From Bacteroidales bacterium (GTDB lineage: Bacteria; Bacteroidota; Bacteroidia; Bacteroidales; WCHB1-69), in the NCBI GenBank assembly GCA_016285145.1, contig JAEEQE010000010.1, positions 1-64,000 of the forward strand: DNA of 64,000 nucleotides, given 5' to 3'. Under the pieces are notes generated by a model. The model worked only from the letters and a program-made list of their open reading frames with translations. It made no database searches and was not told where the DNA came from. Of the stretch, positions 7,435-15,663 are shown in pieces; positions within the stretch are counted from its first letter, which is position 1, and every line of letters begins with the position of its first letter. Made by a program: the position numbers and the translations under genes.

Positions 7435-8539
7435 TGGTTTCGTCGCCAAAGACCACGCCGACGCCGCGGGCGGCTTTCACGAGGAAGTCGTCGGGTTTTA
7501 CGAGGTGGGGCTCTTTCACGGCCTCTTCCAGCGGGACATACGAGATGTTCGGGTGGCGATAGACCACGAGGTTGCCGTATTTTTTCTCCTTGACGAGCTC
7601 AAAGGCCTTGACGCCGAACTCGGTGGCGAGGATGCGGTCGTAGGCCAGCGGGGTGCCGCCGCGCTGCAGATGGCCGAGCACCGTGACGCGGATGTCGTGC
7701 TCGAGGCCGAGCTCTTGGAGTTCCTGTTTCAGCACGTCGCCGACGCCGCCGAGCTTGATATGCTGGTCGCCCACGGCGGTCGGTGCCTTGCCGACAACAT
7801 GGCCGCCCACGCGTTTCGCACCCTCCGCAATGACGATGTTGCAGAAGCCCATGCCGTTCTTGTATCGGGTCTCGATCTTTTTGGCGATGGCCTCGGGATT
7901 GTAGGGGATCTCGGGGATGATGCAGACATCTGCGCCGCCGGCGATGGCGGTGTGGAGGGCGATCCAGCCGGCGTCACGGCCCATCACCTCCATGATGAAG
8001 ACGCGGTTGTGGCTTTCGGCGGTCGTCACCAATTTGTCGATGGCCTCCGTGGCGATCTGCACCGCCGTCTGGAAACCGAAGGTGAAGTCCGTGCTCGACA
8101 GGTCGTTGTCGATGGTTTTGGGCACGCCCACCACGGGGATGCCGATGTTGAGAAGGTCGAGGGAGATGCGCTGCGAGCCGTCGCCACCGATGTTGATGAT
8201 GGCGTCGAAGCCCATATTGTCGAAGCGTTTCTTCATAAGCTGCGAGCGATCCTCGATTTTCCAGCTGCCGTCGGGTTGCCGCACGGGGAAGTGGAAGGGG
8301 CCACCTTTGTTGGTGGTCTTGATGATGGTGCCGCCCTTCACGTGGAGGCCGGAGACCATGCTCTCGTTGAGCGGAACGATCTCCACATCATCCTTGAGGA
8401 TGCCGTTGAACGACTCGATGCATCCGTAAACTTCCCATTCGCCGTTTTCTTGGGCTGCACGTTTCACGATTCCGCGGATTACCGCGTTCAGTCCGGGACA
8501 GTCGCCACCGCCCGTGGCTATCAGTATTTTATGTGCCAT
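7427..8539 (-). CDS. pfkA: 6-phosphofructokinase
   Basis: 370 residues from the ATG at 8539 (MAHKILIATGGG). The in-frame ATG 33 bases further upstream would place the start over the promoter. It phosphorylates fructose 6-phosphate in glycolysis. Motifs: N-terminal ATGGGDCPGLN, phosphoryl-donor loop GGDGS (118-122), catalytic PKTIDND (140-146), MEVMGRDAGW and GHLQRGG. The donor-discriminating positions are mixed: Gly121 as in ATP enzymes and Lys141 as in PPi enzymes. Published work on this G/K combination places it mostly with ATP-dependent group III/X enzymes, so ATP is the more likely donor. A -7 box lies 23 bases upstream. Confidence 0.95.
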   Translation of the reverse strand: MAHKILIATGGGDCPGLNAVIRGIVKRAAQENGEWEVYGCIESFNGILKDDVEIVPLNESMVSGLHVKGGTIIKTTNKGGPFHFPVRQPDGSWKIEDRSQLMKKRFDNMGFDAIINIGGDGSQRISLDLLNIGIPVVGVPKTIDNDLSSTDFTFGFQTAVQIATEAIDKLVTTAESHNRVFIMEVMGRDAGWIALHTAIAGGADVCIIPEIPYNPEAIAKKIETRYKNGMGFCNIVIAEGAKRVGGHVVGKAPTAVGDQHIKLGGVGDVLKQELQELGLEHDIRVTVLGHLQRGGTPLAYDRILATEFGVKAFELVKEKKYGNLVVYRHPNISYVPLEEAVKEPHLVKPDDFLVKAARGVGVVFGDETSQ

Positions 8540-8561
8540 AATTCCTTTTTTTTCGAAAGGG

Positions 8562-8569
8562 CAAAAATA
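8562..8569 (-). promoter_or_regulatory. Promoter -7 box TATTTTTG for pfkA
   Basis: Minus-strand TATTTTTG matches the Bacteroidota consensus TAnnTTTG and lies 23 bases before the chosen pfkA ATG, which supports that start. Confidence 0.7.
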
Positions 8570-8752
8570 CACTTTTTTTGGTTTAAGGTTAAGGGGTAAG
8601 ATCAGGATTAAGATTCGCCCTTGCGGCAGTCACACCGGAAATGCATCATAAACAGATGGTCTAACTCTTGTTCAATTCTTTCCTTTTGGGTGCGGTCCCC
8701 GTTAAACCTATATAATGAAAATAGGTCTATTGTCGTGTCTAGCAATGTAGGT

Positions 8753-9367
8753 ATGAAAAAGATATGTCTTGCCGTGATGGTGGTTTTGCTATGCGGCAGT
8801 GTTTCCGCCCAGAAGCCTCACAGCGATTTGCATCACGAATTAGGAATCAATGCCGGTCCCGTCTCATTTGCGGGTTCTTTCTTCTACGGTACAATCGGTT
8901 TTTTCACCGCGTTGGGTGGTAGTATTGGTCATCAGGCCGTGGACATGAACCTCTACGGTCATTATAATCTTCATTATTACTATCAGGTGGCGCCCTGGTG
9001 CCAAGTTGGCGTGAAGGGCTCAACGGAGTGCGCGAAAATCACCCGTTTCTCGGACACGTTGCGAACGTCGGTGACCTCGATTGACCGCTACGCGATTATC
9101 ACCCTAATGCCCAGTGTGCGGTTCACGTACCTCAATCGGCCATGGGTTCGGCTCTATTCGGGTCTTGACCTCGGCTGTGGTTATCTCGCTTCTGATTCGA
9201 GGTCTGGCAAAAGTTCGGAATCTGACGATTCAGCTGGCAGCAATTTCCTCTTCGCCTTCAACGTGACGGCCTTCGGCGTGAACGTCGGTAAAGGGTTTTA
9301 CGGTCTCTTCGAGTTGAACGCCGGATTTGACTCCTTCGTGAAGGTCGGCATCGGGGCGAGGTTCTAA
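8753..9367 (+). CDS. Outer-membrane beta-barrel-like protein, unknown function
   Basis: The start chosen is the ATG at 8753, because a signal peptide follows immediately (MKKICLAVMVVLLCGSVSA, cleavage before QKPHS); the frame upstream lacks protein-like composition. The mature part is about 185 residues, rich in Gly, Ser and aromatic residues with alternating hydrophobic strands (VRFTYL, RLYSGLDLGCGYL, FGVNVGKGFYGLFELNAGF) and ends in IGARF with a terminal Phe, the hallmark of outer-membrane barrels recognised by BamA. Function unknown. Its last four bases overlap the end of convergent nadA. Confidence 0.8.
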   Translation: MKKICLAVMVVLLCGSVSAQKPHSDLHHELGINAGPVSFAGSFFYGTIGFFTALGGSIGHQAVDMNLYGHYNLHYYYQVAPWCQVGVKGSTECAKITRFSDTLRTSVTSIDRYAIITLMPSVRFTYLNRPWVRLYSGLDLGCGYLASDSRSGKSSESDDSAGSNFLFAFNVTAFGVNVGKGFYGLFELNAGFDSFVKVGIGARF

Positions 9368-10278
9368 CTCATTTTCAGCATCCTCTGAATCGGCACCAGC
9401 GCCTTCTTCCGCAGCTCCTCATCCATAATGAGCTCGGGTTGCTCTTCGAGCAGGGCGGCGTAGATGTTCAGGAGGTTGTTCTTCTTCATGTTCACGCAGT
9501 CGTGCTTGACCGCGCCGTTGTAGAGCGTGTAGAGCTTCTTGTCGGGGTTGCGCTTCTGCATCTCGTAGATGATGCCGCTCTCGGTGACGACGATGAACTC
9601 CTTGGCGTCGCTCTCGCCGATGAAGTTGAGCATGGCGGCGGTGGAGCCGATGAAATCGACCTTCTCCAGCAGCTCGCGGCGGCATTCGGGGTGCGCCACA
9701 ACGATGGCGTCGGGATGCTCGGCTTTGGCCTTCTCCAAATCCTCCACCTCGTAGTGGTCGTGCACGCAGCAGGCGCCGTCCCACAGGAGCATTTCGCGGC
9801 CCGTCATCCGGTTGATGTAGTCGCCGAGGTTGCCGTCGGGCACAAAGATGATCTTCTCGTCCTTGGGCAGCTGGTTGACGAGCTTCAGGGCGTTGCCGGA
9901 GGTGACGATCAGGTCGCACTGGGCTTTCACTGCGGCGGTGCAGTTGACGTACGCCAATACCTTGTGGTCAGGGTGTTTCGCCTTGAATTCGGCGAGTTTT
10001 TCGGCCTTGCAGCTGTTCGCCAGGGAGCAGCCCGCGCTCATATCCGGCACCAGCACCTTCTTGGTGGGGTTGAGGATTTTGGCGGTCTCGGCCATAAAAT
10101 GCACGCCGGCGAAGAGGATGATGTCGGCGTCCGTGGCGGCGGCCTTGCGGGCCAGCCCCAGACTGTCGCCTACATAGTCGGCCACCTCCTGCACTTCAGG
10201 AAGTGTATAGTAATGTGCCAGGATGATGGCGTTCTTCTCTTTCTTTAAGGTGTTGATTTGTTGTTTTAAATCGTTCAT
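9364..10278 (-). CDS. nadA: Quinolinate synthase A
   Basis: 304 residues, the length of bacterial/archaeal NadA. It condenses iminoaspartate with dihydroxyacetone phosphate to quinolinate in de novo NAD synthesis. Signature segments are ILAHYYTLPEVQEVADYVGDS, FAGVHFMAETAKIL, PDMSAGCSLA with Cys84, SGNA, FVPDGNLGDYI, a Cys pair in GACCVH (170/171), HPECR, STAAM, and HDCVNMKKN with Cys261. Cys84, one of the 170/171 pair and Cys261 correspond to the three ligands of the oxygen-sensitive [4Fe-4S] cluster. No nadB or nadC lies next to it. Confidence 0.96.
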   Translation of the reverse strand: MNDLKQQINTLKKEKNAIILAHYYTLPEVQEVADYVGDSLGLARKAAATDADIILFAGVHFMAETAKILNPTKKVLVPDMSAGCSLANSCKAEKLAEFKAKHPDHKVLAYVNCTAAVKAQCDLIVTSGNALKLVNQLPKDEKIIFVPDGNLGDYINRMTGREMLLWDGACCVHDHYEVEDLEKAKAEHPDAIVVAHPECRRELLEKVDFIGSTAAMLNFIGESDAKEFIVVTESGIIYEMQKRNPDKKLYTLYNGAVKHDCVNMKKNNLLNIYAALLEEQPELIMDEELRKKALVPIQRMLKMS

Positions 10279-10340
10279 ATTTTTCTTTTTATAAAAAAAG
10301 CGTATGTTGCCACACAGGTACTTTTATAGTTTGGAATTTG

Positions 10341-10348
10341 CAAAGGTA
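10341..10348 (-). promoter_or_regulatory. Promoter -7 box TACCTTTG for nadA
   Basis: Minus-strand TACCTTTG, 63 bases upstream of the nadA start, fits TAnnTTTG. The rest of the 10279-10504 spacer holds only a 40-codon plus-strand ORF I do not accept as a gene. Confidence 0.65.
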
Positions 10349-10504
10349 CATAATTTTCATAATCCTCATGAGCTGTTGATGTGAAAAAATGAGTGTCTGT
10401 ATTTTATCCGGGAACCTAATGAAACAAAATATCGGATTTATGGATGGAGAGATTTTGAAATACCAGTATGAGATTCAGGAGTGTATAAAAAACACCCTGT
10501 TGTT

Positions 10505-11554
10505 TCATTGAGAATTTAAATTAATCCCTGCCAATTTTTCCGCCATTTTCTCCGCTATCGCATGGCGCCCGCGCTGGTTGTAGTGCTCGGTGACGAAAGT
10601 TTCAAAGAAGTCCTCCTCACGCACGGAATATTGATTGTTTACAACAATCACCCCCATTGGCTCATATCGTTGGATGATGTACTGGGCGTTATCCTGCATC
10701 AGGTATTCCAAATCCGGTCCGGCCAAGGTCTTGATCTGATCCATGTTGTCGGCCAGGATGTTGAACACTAAACGCCAACCCCGCCGCTGGCACAGCCGTG
10801 CGATTCTGTCAAAATCTTTAATCCGGGGATTGTTGTCATCCAGCTGGTAAGCAAAACATTTCACGTAATGGCAAGCAAGCTCGACGGTGTCTTGGGATAC
10901 CTGTTTGCCGTTGTAAAGTTGGAAACTGTTGGCAATGGCATGGTCCCATTCGCTCGCGTTATGATACGGGAAAGGGTGGGGAAGCGTGAAGGTCTGTCTC
11001 CGTAAGCCTTTCCGCACCAGCTTGCCCCGCTCATCTTCCGACCAGTGAACATAAGCCTTGAATGCCAAGAGCATGCGTTTGTAAAGCGCCGGTGCTTTTT
11101 TCATCATAATCTGCTCTTTTTGAAGTGCTTGCTCCAAATTGGAATAGATCCATTCGCTGCTGAACGAGCGCATGTTGACGGTTACGATGACGGTTTTTAC
11201 CGGATTCTTGCGGGGTATGTTTCGCAATATGTCGTAATAGATGGCCGCATGAACGGCTCCCTTGGAGATACAGCCCATCTTATGTCCGGGCATTAAATCC
11301 CCAATCATGGTTCCTATGGAACGTCGGTCTGTGTCGGTAGGACTGCATGAGAATTCGGAGGATTCTCCAAGGTAGATAATGTCGGCTGTGTCGCGGACGG
11401 GGACTTGCGGAAACTCCAGCAGCGAGCAGTAGCGCTCGAGATCGCGTGGATAGAGGGTGAACCGATAGACAAGATCCATTGCCACTAACAAAAGTAGTAG
11501 CAAAAGGAGCTTCTTTGCGATTTTGAGGATAATATGTCGGGTCTCGTCGGTCAT
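10505..11554 (-). CDS. Membrane-anchored SGNH/DltD-like protein partnering an MBOAT acyltransferase
   Basis: 349 residues from the ATG at 11554; a longer frame overlaps the upstream gene and has unlikely composition. One N-terminal signal-anchor (KKLLLLLLLLVAMDLVY, about 12-30) precedes an extracytoplasmic domain. An SGNH-type block I is visible as YLGESSEFSCSP, and near the C terminus TEHYNQRGRHAIAEKM resembles the block V His region (usually DxxH, here TEHYN). The ATG overlaps the TAA of the MBOAT gene by one base, so the pair is translationally coupled. Known MBOAT/SGNH pairs transfer acetyl groups to exported polysaccharides (AlgI/AlgJ, PatA/PatB, DltB/DltD). The substrate here is unknown. 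Confidence 0.75.
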   Translation of the reverse strand: MTDETRHIILKIAKKLLLLLLLLVAMDLVYRFTLYPRDLERYCSLLEFPQVPVRDTADIIYLGESSEFSCSPTDTDRRSIGTMIGDLMPGHKMGCISKGAVHAAIYYDILRNIPRKNPVKTVIVTVNMRSFSSEWIYSNLEQALQKEQIMMKKAPALYKRMLLAFKAYVHWSEDERGKLVRKGLRRQTFTLPHPFPYHNASEWDHAIANSFQLYNGKQVSQDTVELACHYVKCFAYQLDDNNPRIKDFDRIARLCQRRGWRLVFNILADNMDQIKTLAGPDLEYLMQDNAQYIIQRYEPMGVIVVNNQYSVREEDFFETFVTEHYNQRGRHAIAEKMAEKLAGINLNSQ

Positions 11555-12975
11555 TAGAATTGGAAATAGATGAATGGATAATGTTGTACCGATGAGAGGG
11601 CGATGACGGCGAAGATCATGCCGCCGTAGATGGCCCAGCGCAGGTATGGGTTGAGCTGTCCGCACCAATGGTCAAACCGGCGCTGCTTGAGGATGAGGTC
11701 CAGAACGATGAAGAGGCCCAAGGCAATCCAGGTGACGGCATCCACGTGCAGCTGGTGTGGCAAGGATCCGTTGTGCGCCCAAGCGGCGAAAAGGTCGTGA
11801 AGGTTGGCGAAAGAGGTGGCACGGAAGATGCTCCACAGCAGAGTGACGATAATGAACGTCTTGAGGATGTTGAGCAGGCTGATGATGGTTTTGCCAGTGG
11901 CGTTTTCTACTTTGTCAAAGAAATGAATGTTGCGCAGGCCACGTTCTAAAATCAGCAGCAAGCCGTAGGCAAAGCCCCAGATCATGAAGGTCCAGTTGGC
12001 GCCATGCCAGATGCCGCACACGGTGAAGACAATCAGTGTGTTGAGCGCCCAACGGGGGATGGCCACGCGGTTGCCTCCCAAGGGAATGTAAAGGTAGTCG
12101 CGGAACCACGTGGAGAGCGAGATGTGCCAGCGACGCCAGAACTCTTGTATGCTGCCCGCCTGATAAGGGGCCTTGAAGTTGTCAATCAGGGTGAATCCCA
12201 TGCAAAGGGCGCAACCCAATGCGATGGTGGAGTATCCGAAGAAGTCGCCGTAAATCTGGAACGAGTAGAAAAGCATAGCGAGGGAGATGTCCAGGGTGTT
12301 GAAATCCGCCGGGTTGGCATACACCTGATCCACATATTGCCCTAAGTTATCGGCCACGACCATCTTCAGAAATAGCCCGAACAGGATGAGGCGCAAGCCG
12401 TTGGCGATGTTGTCGTATTGCAGTACTTTGTCCTCGTGCAGCTGACGTAACAGGTTCTGAGGGCGTTCGATGGGCCCGGTGACCAGCTGGGGGTAGAACA
12501 TCACATAGAGGGAGTAGTATCCGAAATGATGTTCGGCTTTCTGCGTGCCGCGATAGACTTCGATTACATAGCTCAGACTTTGGAAGGTGTGGAATGAAAG
12601 GCCGATGGGCAGGGCTATCTGGAGCACCTTACCCGGATGCGACCAGCCGAAATGCTGCGCCAACGCTACGTAGTTGGCACTGCAGAAATTCAGGTATTTG
12701 AAGATGAACAGTACGGAACAGGTGGAGATGACGCTAATGATGAGGCAAGCCTTTTTCTTGGACGCATCATCGGCCCATCGTTCGATGAGAATACCAGCTG
12801 TATAATCAATGGCGATGGTGATGAGCAGAATAAGGATGTATTTGGGAATGAACCACATGTAGAAGAAGCAGCTCGCACCCAACAGCATCATCCAGCGGTA
12901 ACGGGATGGCAGAAGATAGAACAGGATTGTTACTATCGGGAAGAAAATAAGAAATTCAATCGAATTGAATAACAT
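11554..12975 (-). CDS. MBOAT family O-acyltransferase (AlgI/DltB-like), copy 1
   Basis: 473 residues with 10-12 predicted membrane segments, starting MLFNSIEFLIFF, which is typical for Bacteroidota MBOAT proteins. Family motifs are LPIGLSFHTFQSLSY, PQLVTGPIER, RRWHISLSTWFRDYLYIPLGG (His284) and GIWHGANWTF with the catalytic His324. It would move an acyl, usually acetyl, group across the cytoplasmic membrane to the SGNH-like partner encoded next. Upstream rseP ends three bases before this start, giving an rseP-MBOAT-SGNH operon. A paralogue with its own SGNH partner lies at 54901-57271; both align without gaps at the key His positions. Confidence 0.92.
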   Translation of the reverse strand: MLFNSIEFLIFFPIVTILFYLLPSRYRWMMLLGASCFFYMWFIPKYILILLITIAIDYTAGILIERWADDASKKKACLIISVISTCSVLFIFKYLNFCSANYVALAQHFGWSHPGKVLQIALPIGLSFHTFQSLSYVIEVYRGTQKAEHHFGYYSLYVMFYPQLVTGPIERPQNLLRQLHEDKVLQYDNIANGLRLILFGLFLKMVVADNLGQYVDQVYANPADFNTLDISLAMLFYSFQIYGDFFGYSTIALGCALCMGFTLIDNFKAPYQAGSIQEFWRRWHISLSTWFRDYLYIPLGGNRVAIPRWALNTLIVFTVCGIWHGANWTFMIWGFAYGLLLILERGLRNIHFFDKVENATGKTIISLLNILKTFIIVTLLWSIFRATSFANLHDLFAAWAHNGSLPHQLHVDAVTWIALGLFIVLDLILKQRRFDHWCGQLNPYLRWAIYGGMIFAVIALSSVQHYPFIYFQF

Positions 12976-12978
12976 TCT

Positions 12979-14370
12979 TTATTTGAAGAAGAATCGTCTG
13001 AAATCAAGTCCTAACGCATAGACCATGAGAACGATAAGGAATGCGAACCCGATGGTGTTGGCGATGCCGAGGAACTTGTCGCTGGGCTTCTTGCCAGTAA
13101 TCATCTCAATGAGGATGAATAGGATGTATCCGCCGTCCAGTCCGGGGATGGGGATGATGTTCATGAAGGCGAGGATGATGCCCAGCAGGGCGGTCATGTT
13201 CCAGAACCGTGCCCAGTCCCACACTTTCGGGAAAATGCTGCCGATGGTGAGGAAACTGCCCAGCTGTGTGGCGCCCTCCTTGGTGAAGACAATTTTGAAC
13301 TGCTTGACATAGTCGCCGAGGGTTTGGAAGCCCATGACAATGCCTTTGGGGATGGACTGGAAGAAGCCGTATTCCTCTTTCACGGTGCCGAAGAACTGGT
13401 AAGGCTGTTTCGGAGCCACGCCGATGGTTCCCATGGAATCCAGACTCACGGTGGCTTGCATCAGGTTGCCATCGCGGTAGAAATGGAGCTGAATCTCTTC
13501 GTTTTTGCTATTGAGAAACAGTTTTTTGAAGTCGAAGAAACAGAACAGGGCGGTGTCGTTCACGCCCACGAGGCTGTCGCCTTTGCGCAAGCCGGCCTGT
13601 GCCGCTGGGGTCTTGGCCAGCACGCTGTCGATGACGAACGGGAAACGGTAGTTGCAGAAGGGTTCGCCTTGCTTGCTGGCACCCACCACCTTGCGGGCCA
13701 ATGTCTTGGGGATGTTGATTACCACGGGCTGGCCGTCGCGCAACACGGTTACCGTTTTCACATCGTCCAGAAGCAGGTCGTTGCTGAAATCGCCCAGGGT
13801 TTGCGGGTGTATGCTGTCGATGAAGAGGACATAGTCGCCGTTCTGGAATCCGGCATCCAGCATCTCTTGTGAGAACTCAAGACCGTAGCGGGCATTCTCC
13901 AAGGGGATATACTCGCGTCCCCAGGTGAAGCAGATGGCGATGTAGATGATGATGGCCGACAGGAAATTGACCAGCACGCCGCCGATGATAATGAAGAAGC
14001 GCTGCCAGGCGGGCTTGGCGCGGAATTCCCATTCGTGGACCTCTTCGCTGAGGTCGGAGGCTTTGGTGTTCTCGTCCACCATGCCGTTGATGGCGCAGAA
14101 TCCGCCTAATGGCAGCCATCCCAACCCCCATTCGGTGTTCTCCGGATGCTCCGCCCACTCCTTGGGGGCACGACCGGAGAAGAAACTGAAGTGCATCTTG
14201 CCGTCGAATTTCTTCATCCGGACAATGGAAAAGCCGGGATTGAAGAATAGATAGAATTGGTCCACTCGTGTCTTGAAAATCTTTGCGAACGTGAAATGCC
14301 CTAACTCATGGGTGATTATGAGGAATGAGAGGCTGGCAATCAAGCCTAATATTTGAGTAGCAATGCCCAT
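12979..14370 (-). CDS. rseP: RseP-type site-2 zinc metalloprotease
   Basis: 463 residues from the ATG at 14370. Four or so membrane helices enclose the active site: HELGH at 21-25 in the first helix and NIIPIPGLDGG about 60 residues from the C terminus, which supplies the third zinc ligand. Between them lie two PDZ-like regions (about 190-260, and about 260-330 with the AQAGLRKGDSLVGVND loop). The family performs regulated intramembrane proteolysis of anti-sigma factors and clears signal peptides. It is the first gene of the operon with MBOAT and SGNH genes; that link with polysaccharide acylation is unusual, since Bacteroidales rseP often follows dxr. Confidence 0.94.
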   Translation of the reverse strand: MGIATQILGLIASLSFLIITHELGHFTFAKIFKTRVDQFYLFFNPGFSIVRMKKFDGKMHFSFFSGRAPKEWAEHPENTEWGLGWLPLGGFCAINGMVDENTKASDLSEEVHEWEFRAKPAWQRFFIIIGGVLVNFLSAIIIYIAICFTWGREYIPLENARYGLEFSQEMLDAGFQNGDYVLFIDSIHPQTLGDFSNDLLLDDVKTVTVLRDGQPVVINIPKTLARKVVGASKQGEPFCNYRFPFVIDSVLAKTPAAQAGLRKGDSLVGVNDTALFCFFDFKKLFLNSKNEEIQLHFYRDGNLMQATVSLDSMGTIGVAPKQPYQFFGTVKEEYGFFQSIPKGIVMGFQTLGDYVKQFKIVFTKEGATQLGSFLTIGSIFPKVWDWARFWNMTALLGIILAFMNIIPIPGLDGGYILFILIEMITGKKPSDKFLGIANTIGFAFLIVLMVYALGLDFRRFFFK

Positions 14371-14394
14371 AGCGTGTTCTTTTTTTATCGGGCG

Positions 14395-14402
14395 CAAAAA
14401 TA
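14395..14402 (-). promoter_or_regulatory. Promoter -7 box TATTTTTG for rseP operon
   Basis: Minus-strand match to TAnnTTTG, 25 bases before the rseP ATG. It is arranged back to back with the plus-strand box at 14415. Confidence 0.7.
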
Positions 14403-14414
14403 GTGAAATTTTTG

Positions 14415-14422
14415 TACTTTTG
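14415..14422 (+). promoter_or_regulatory. Promoter -7 box TACTTTTG
   Basis: Plus-strand match to TAnnTTTG, 19 bases before the ATG at 14441, which decides that start over the longer open frame. Confidence 0.7.
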
Positions 14423-14440
14423 CACTTTCAAATTTTAAAC

Positions 14441-15106
14441 ATGGACACGCCTGATATCACGCCAACACCCTCTTCCGGACCGAAAAGGAAGGTTCTGTTC
14501 CTCGTCGGAATCATTGTCGGCATCCTCCTTGGGGCCTTGCTTACCATGTTTATTACAGATTGGCTGGATTACCGGCATCCCGCGGAAGTACGTGTGCTCC
14601 CGTCTCCGGTGGGTGTGAAAGGGGCTGATACTGTGGTCAAATATGTGGTCCATCGGCATGAGAGAGTCCTGGAAGAACCATTGTACAATATGGCTGCCGA
14701 CACAGCGCAGGTGGACACGTCTTATGCGGACGATTACTCGCAGGACCTCTATCTGGATGAGGATGAGTTGGCTGACGCTGATGACGATGGGCTGGTGATG
14801 GCCGAGAAAATGATCGCCCGCCAAATGATGAAAATCCAGTATCTGGATAATAATAAAAAGGAAATACCTGTTCCCGAAAATGCGCCCGCGGAAATCCAAT
14901 TCCAGCAATGGGAAACACCTGTGCGCAATAAACTTTCGTATCAGCTTACGGGTAACATGTTGAAAGTGAAGGGTATGTCAGCCCAGAATGTAAAGATTGT
15001 CCATTACAGGGGAAAACTCCATCTTGTGCGCGGACACCAGGCGTACCCCCTTACCCCCAACACGCAGTTCGAACGGCTGGTGGAAACCGCGGAGACGGGT
15101 TTCTGA
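14441..15106 (+). CDS. Single-pass membrane protein of unknown function
   Basis: 221 residues. A short cytoplasmic N terminus rich in Pro/Thr/Ser is followed by one transmembrane helix (about 19-42, VLFLVGIIVGILLGALLTMFI) and an acidic periplasmic region (about 95-130, with DDYSQDLYLDEDELADADDD). A C-terminal basic, beta-like part follows (KVKGMSAQNVKIVHYRGKLHLVRG, about 180-205). No family is recognised. It has its own promoter and diverges from rseP. Confidence 0.75.
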   Translation: MDTPDITPTPSSGPKRKVLFLVGIIVGILLGALLTMFITDWLDYRHPAEVRVLPSPVGVKGADTVVKYVVHRHERVLEEPLYNMAADTAQVDTSYADDYSQDLYLDEDELADADDDGLVMAEKMIARQMMKIQYLDNNKKEIPVPENAPAEIQFQQWETPVRNKLSYQLTGNMLKVKGMSAQNVKIVHYRGKLHLVRGHQAYPLTPNTQFERLVETAETGF

Positions 15107-15145
15107 AATGTTGGAATCGTTGGGAATCGTTAGGAATCGTTAGAC
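15107..15145. repeat. Short tandem repeat (GGAATCGTTA)
   Basis: Three copies of GGAATCGTT(A/G)G follow the stop of the membrane-protein gene. No terminator hairpin is evident. Confidence 0.5.
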
Positions 15146-15171
15146 TCAGCCGAATATCCTCAGTTTGTCTT

Positions 15172-15636
15172 CTATTCTTTCCAATTCTCCAGCGTGATGC
15201 CGAAATCGCTGATGCCTTTCACCTTGTCGGTGCGCATACCCTGTGTGACTGTGAAGGTGTAGGTACCGGTGCGGGGAAAACGGATTTTGGGCTGGAACAG
15301 GAACATGTTGTCCTTGATGCGCCCCTGCCCCTTGCCGGTCCATTTGCCGAACTTGTCGCACACAATGAAGCCCAACGTGTCCTGCTCGCTGTGTCCATCC
15401 GGATATTTGGTCTTCATGAAGACGTAGAAATTCTGCGTTTCAAAGTCCGTGGTGTTCCGAAGATGTATATACATATTGTAATATGCCATCGAGTCGGTGA
15501 TATCCACTTTGAAGACCAACGGTTTCTTGACATCCCATTTTTCGTTGGGAATGGCTTGGATGTTACTGTAATAACGGCTCTGACAGCCCGAAAGGCATAG
15601 TAGCAGCACGGTGATGGCGAAAATGATTCTTCTCAT
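15172..15636 (-). CDS. gldH: Gliding motility lipoprotein GldH
   Basis: 154 residues with a lipoprotein signal (MRRIIFAITVLLLCLSGC, lipobox Cys at 18). The mature sequence has the GldH pattern: P-N-E-K-WD near the start, FKVDITDSMAYYNMYIHLRNTTDF, YPDGH...DTLGF, GKWTGKG and a final G-I-S-D-F-G-I-x-L segment. GldH is required for gliding in Flavobacterium and is widespread in Bacteroidota with type IX secretion. It lies directly after the PSP1/RicT gene, an order common in this phylum, and is probably co-transcribed with it. Confidence 0.9.
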   Translation of the reverse strand: MRRIIFAITVLLLCLSGCQSRYYSNIQAIPNEKWDVKKPLVFKVDITDSMAYYNMYIHLRNTTDFETQNFYVFMKTKYPDGHSEQDTLGFIVCDKFGKWTGKGQGRIKDNMFLFQPKIRFPRTGTYTFTVTQGMRTDKVKGISDFGITLENWKE

Positions 15637-15663
15637 AAGGCTGATATTGAAAAGGGTGGGGGA

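Noticed and set aside
7427..8539. PPi-dependent phosphofructokinase
   Set aside because: The donor loop reads GGDGS, not GGDD; with the PKTIDND motif this combination is more often ATP-dependent, so I kept the general name.
10389..10511. Plus-strand ORF of 40 codons between nadA and the SGNH gene
   Set aside because: Overlaps the end of the SGNH gene, no -7 box in front, no domain; too little support.
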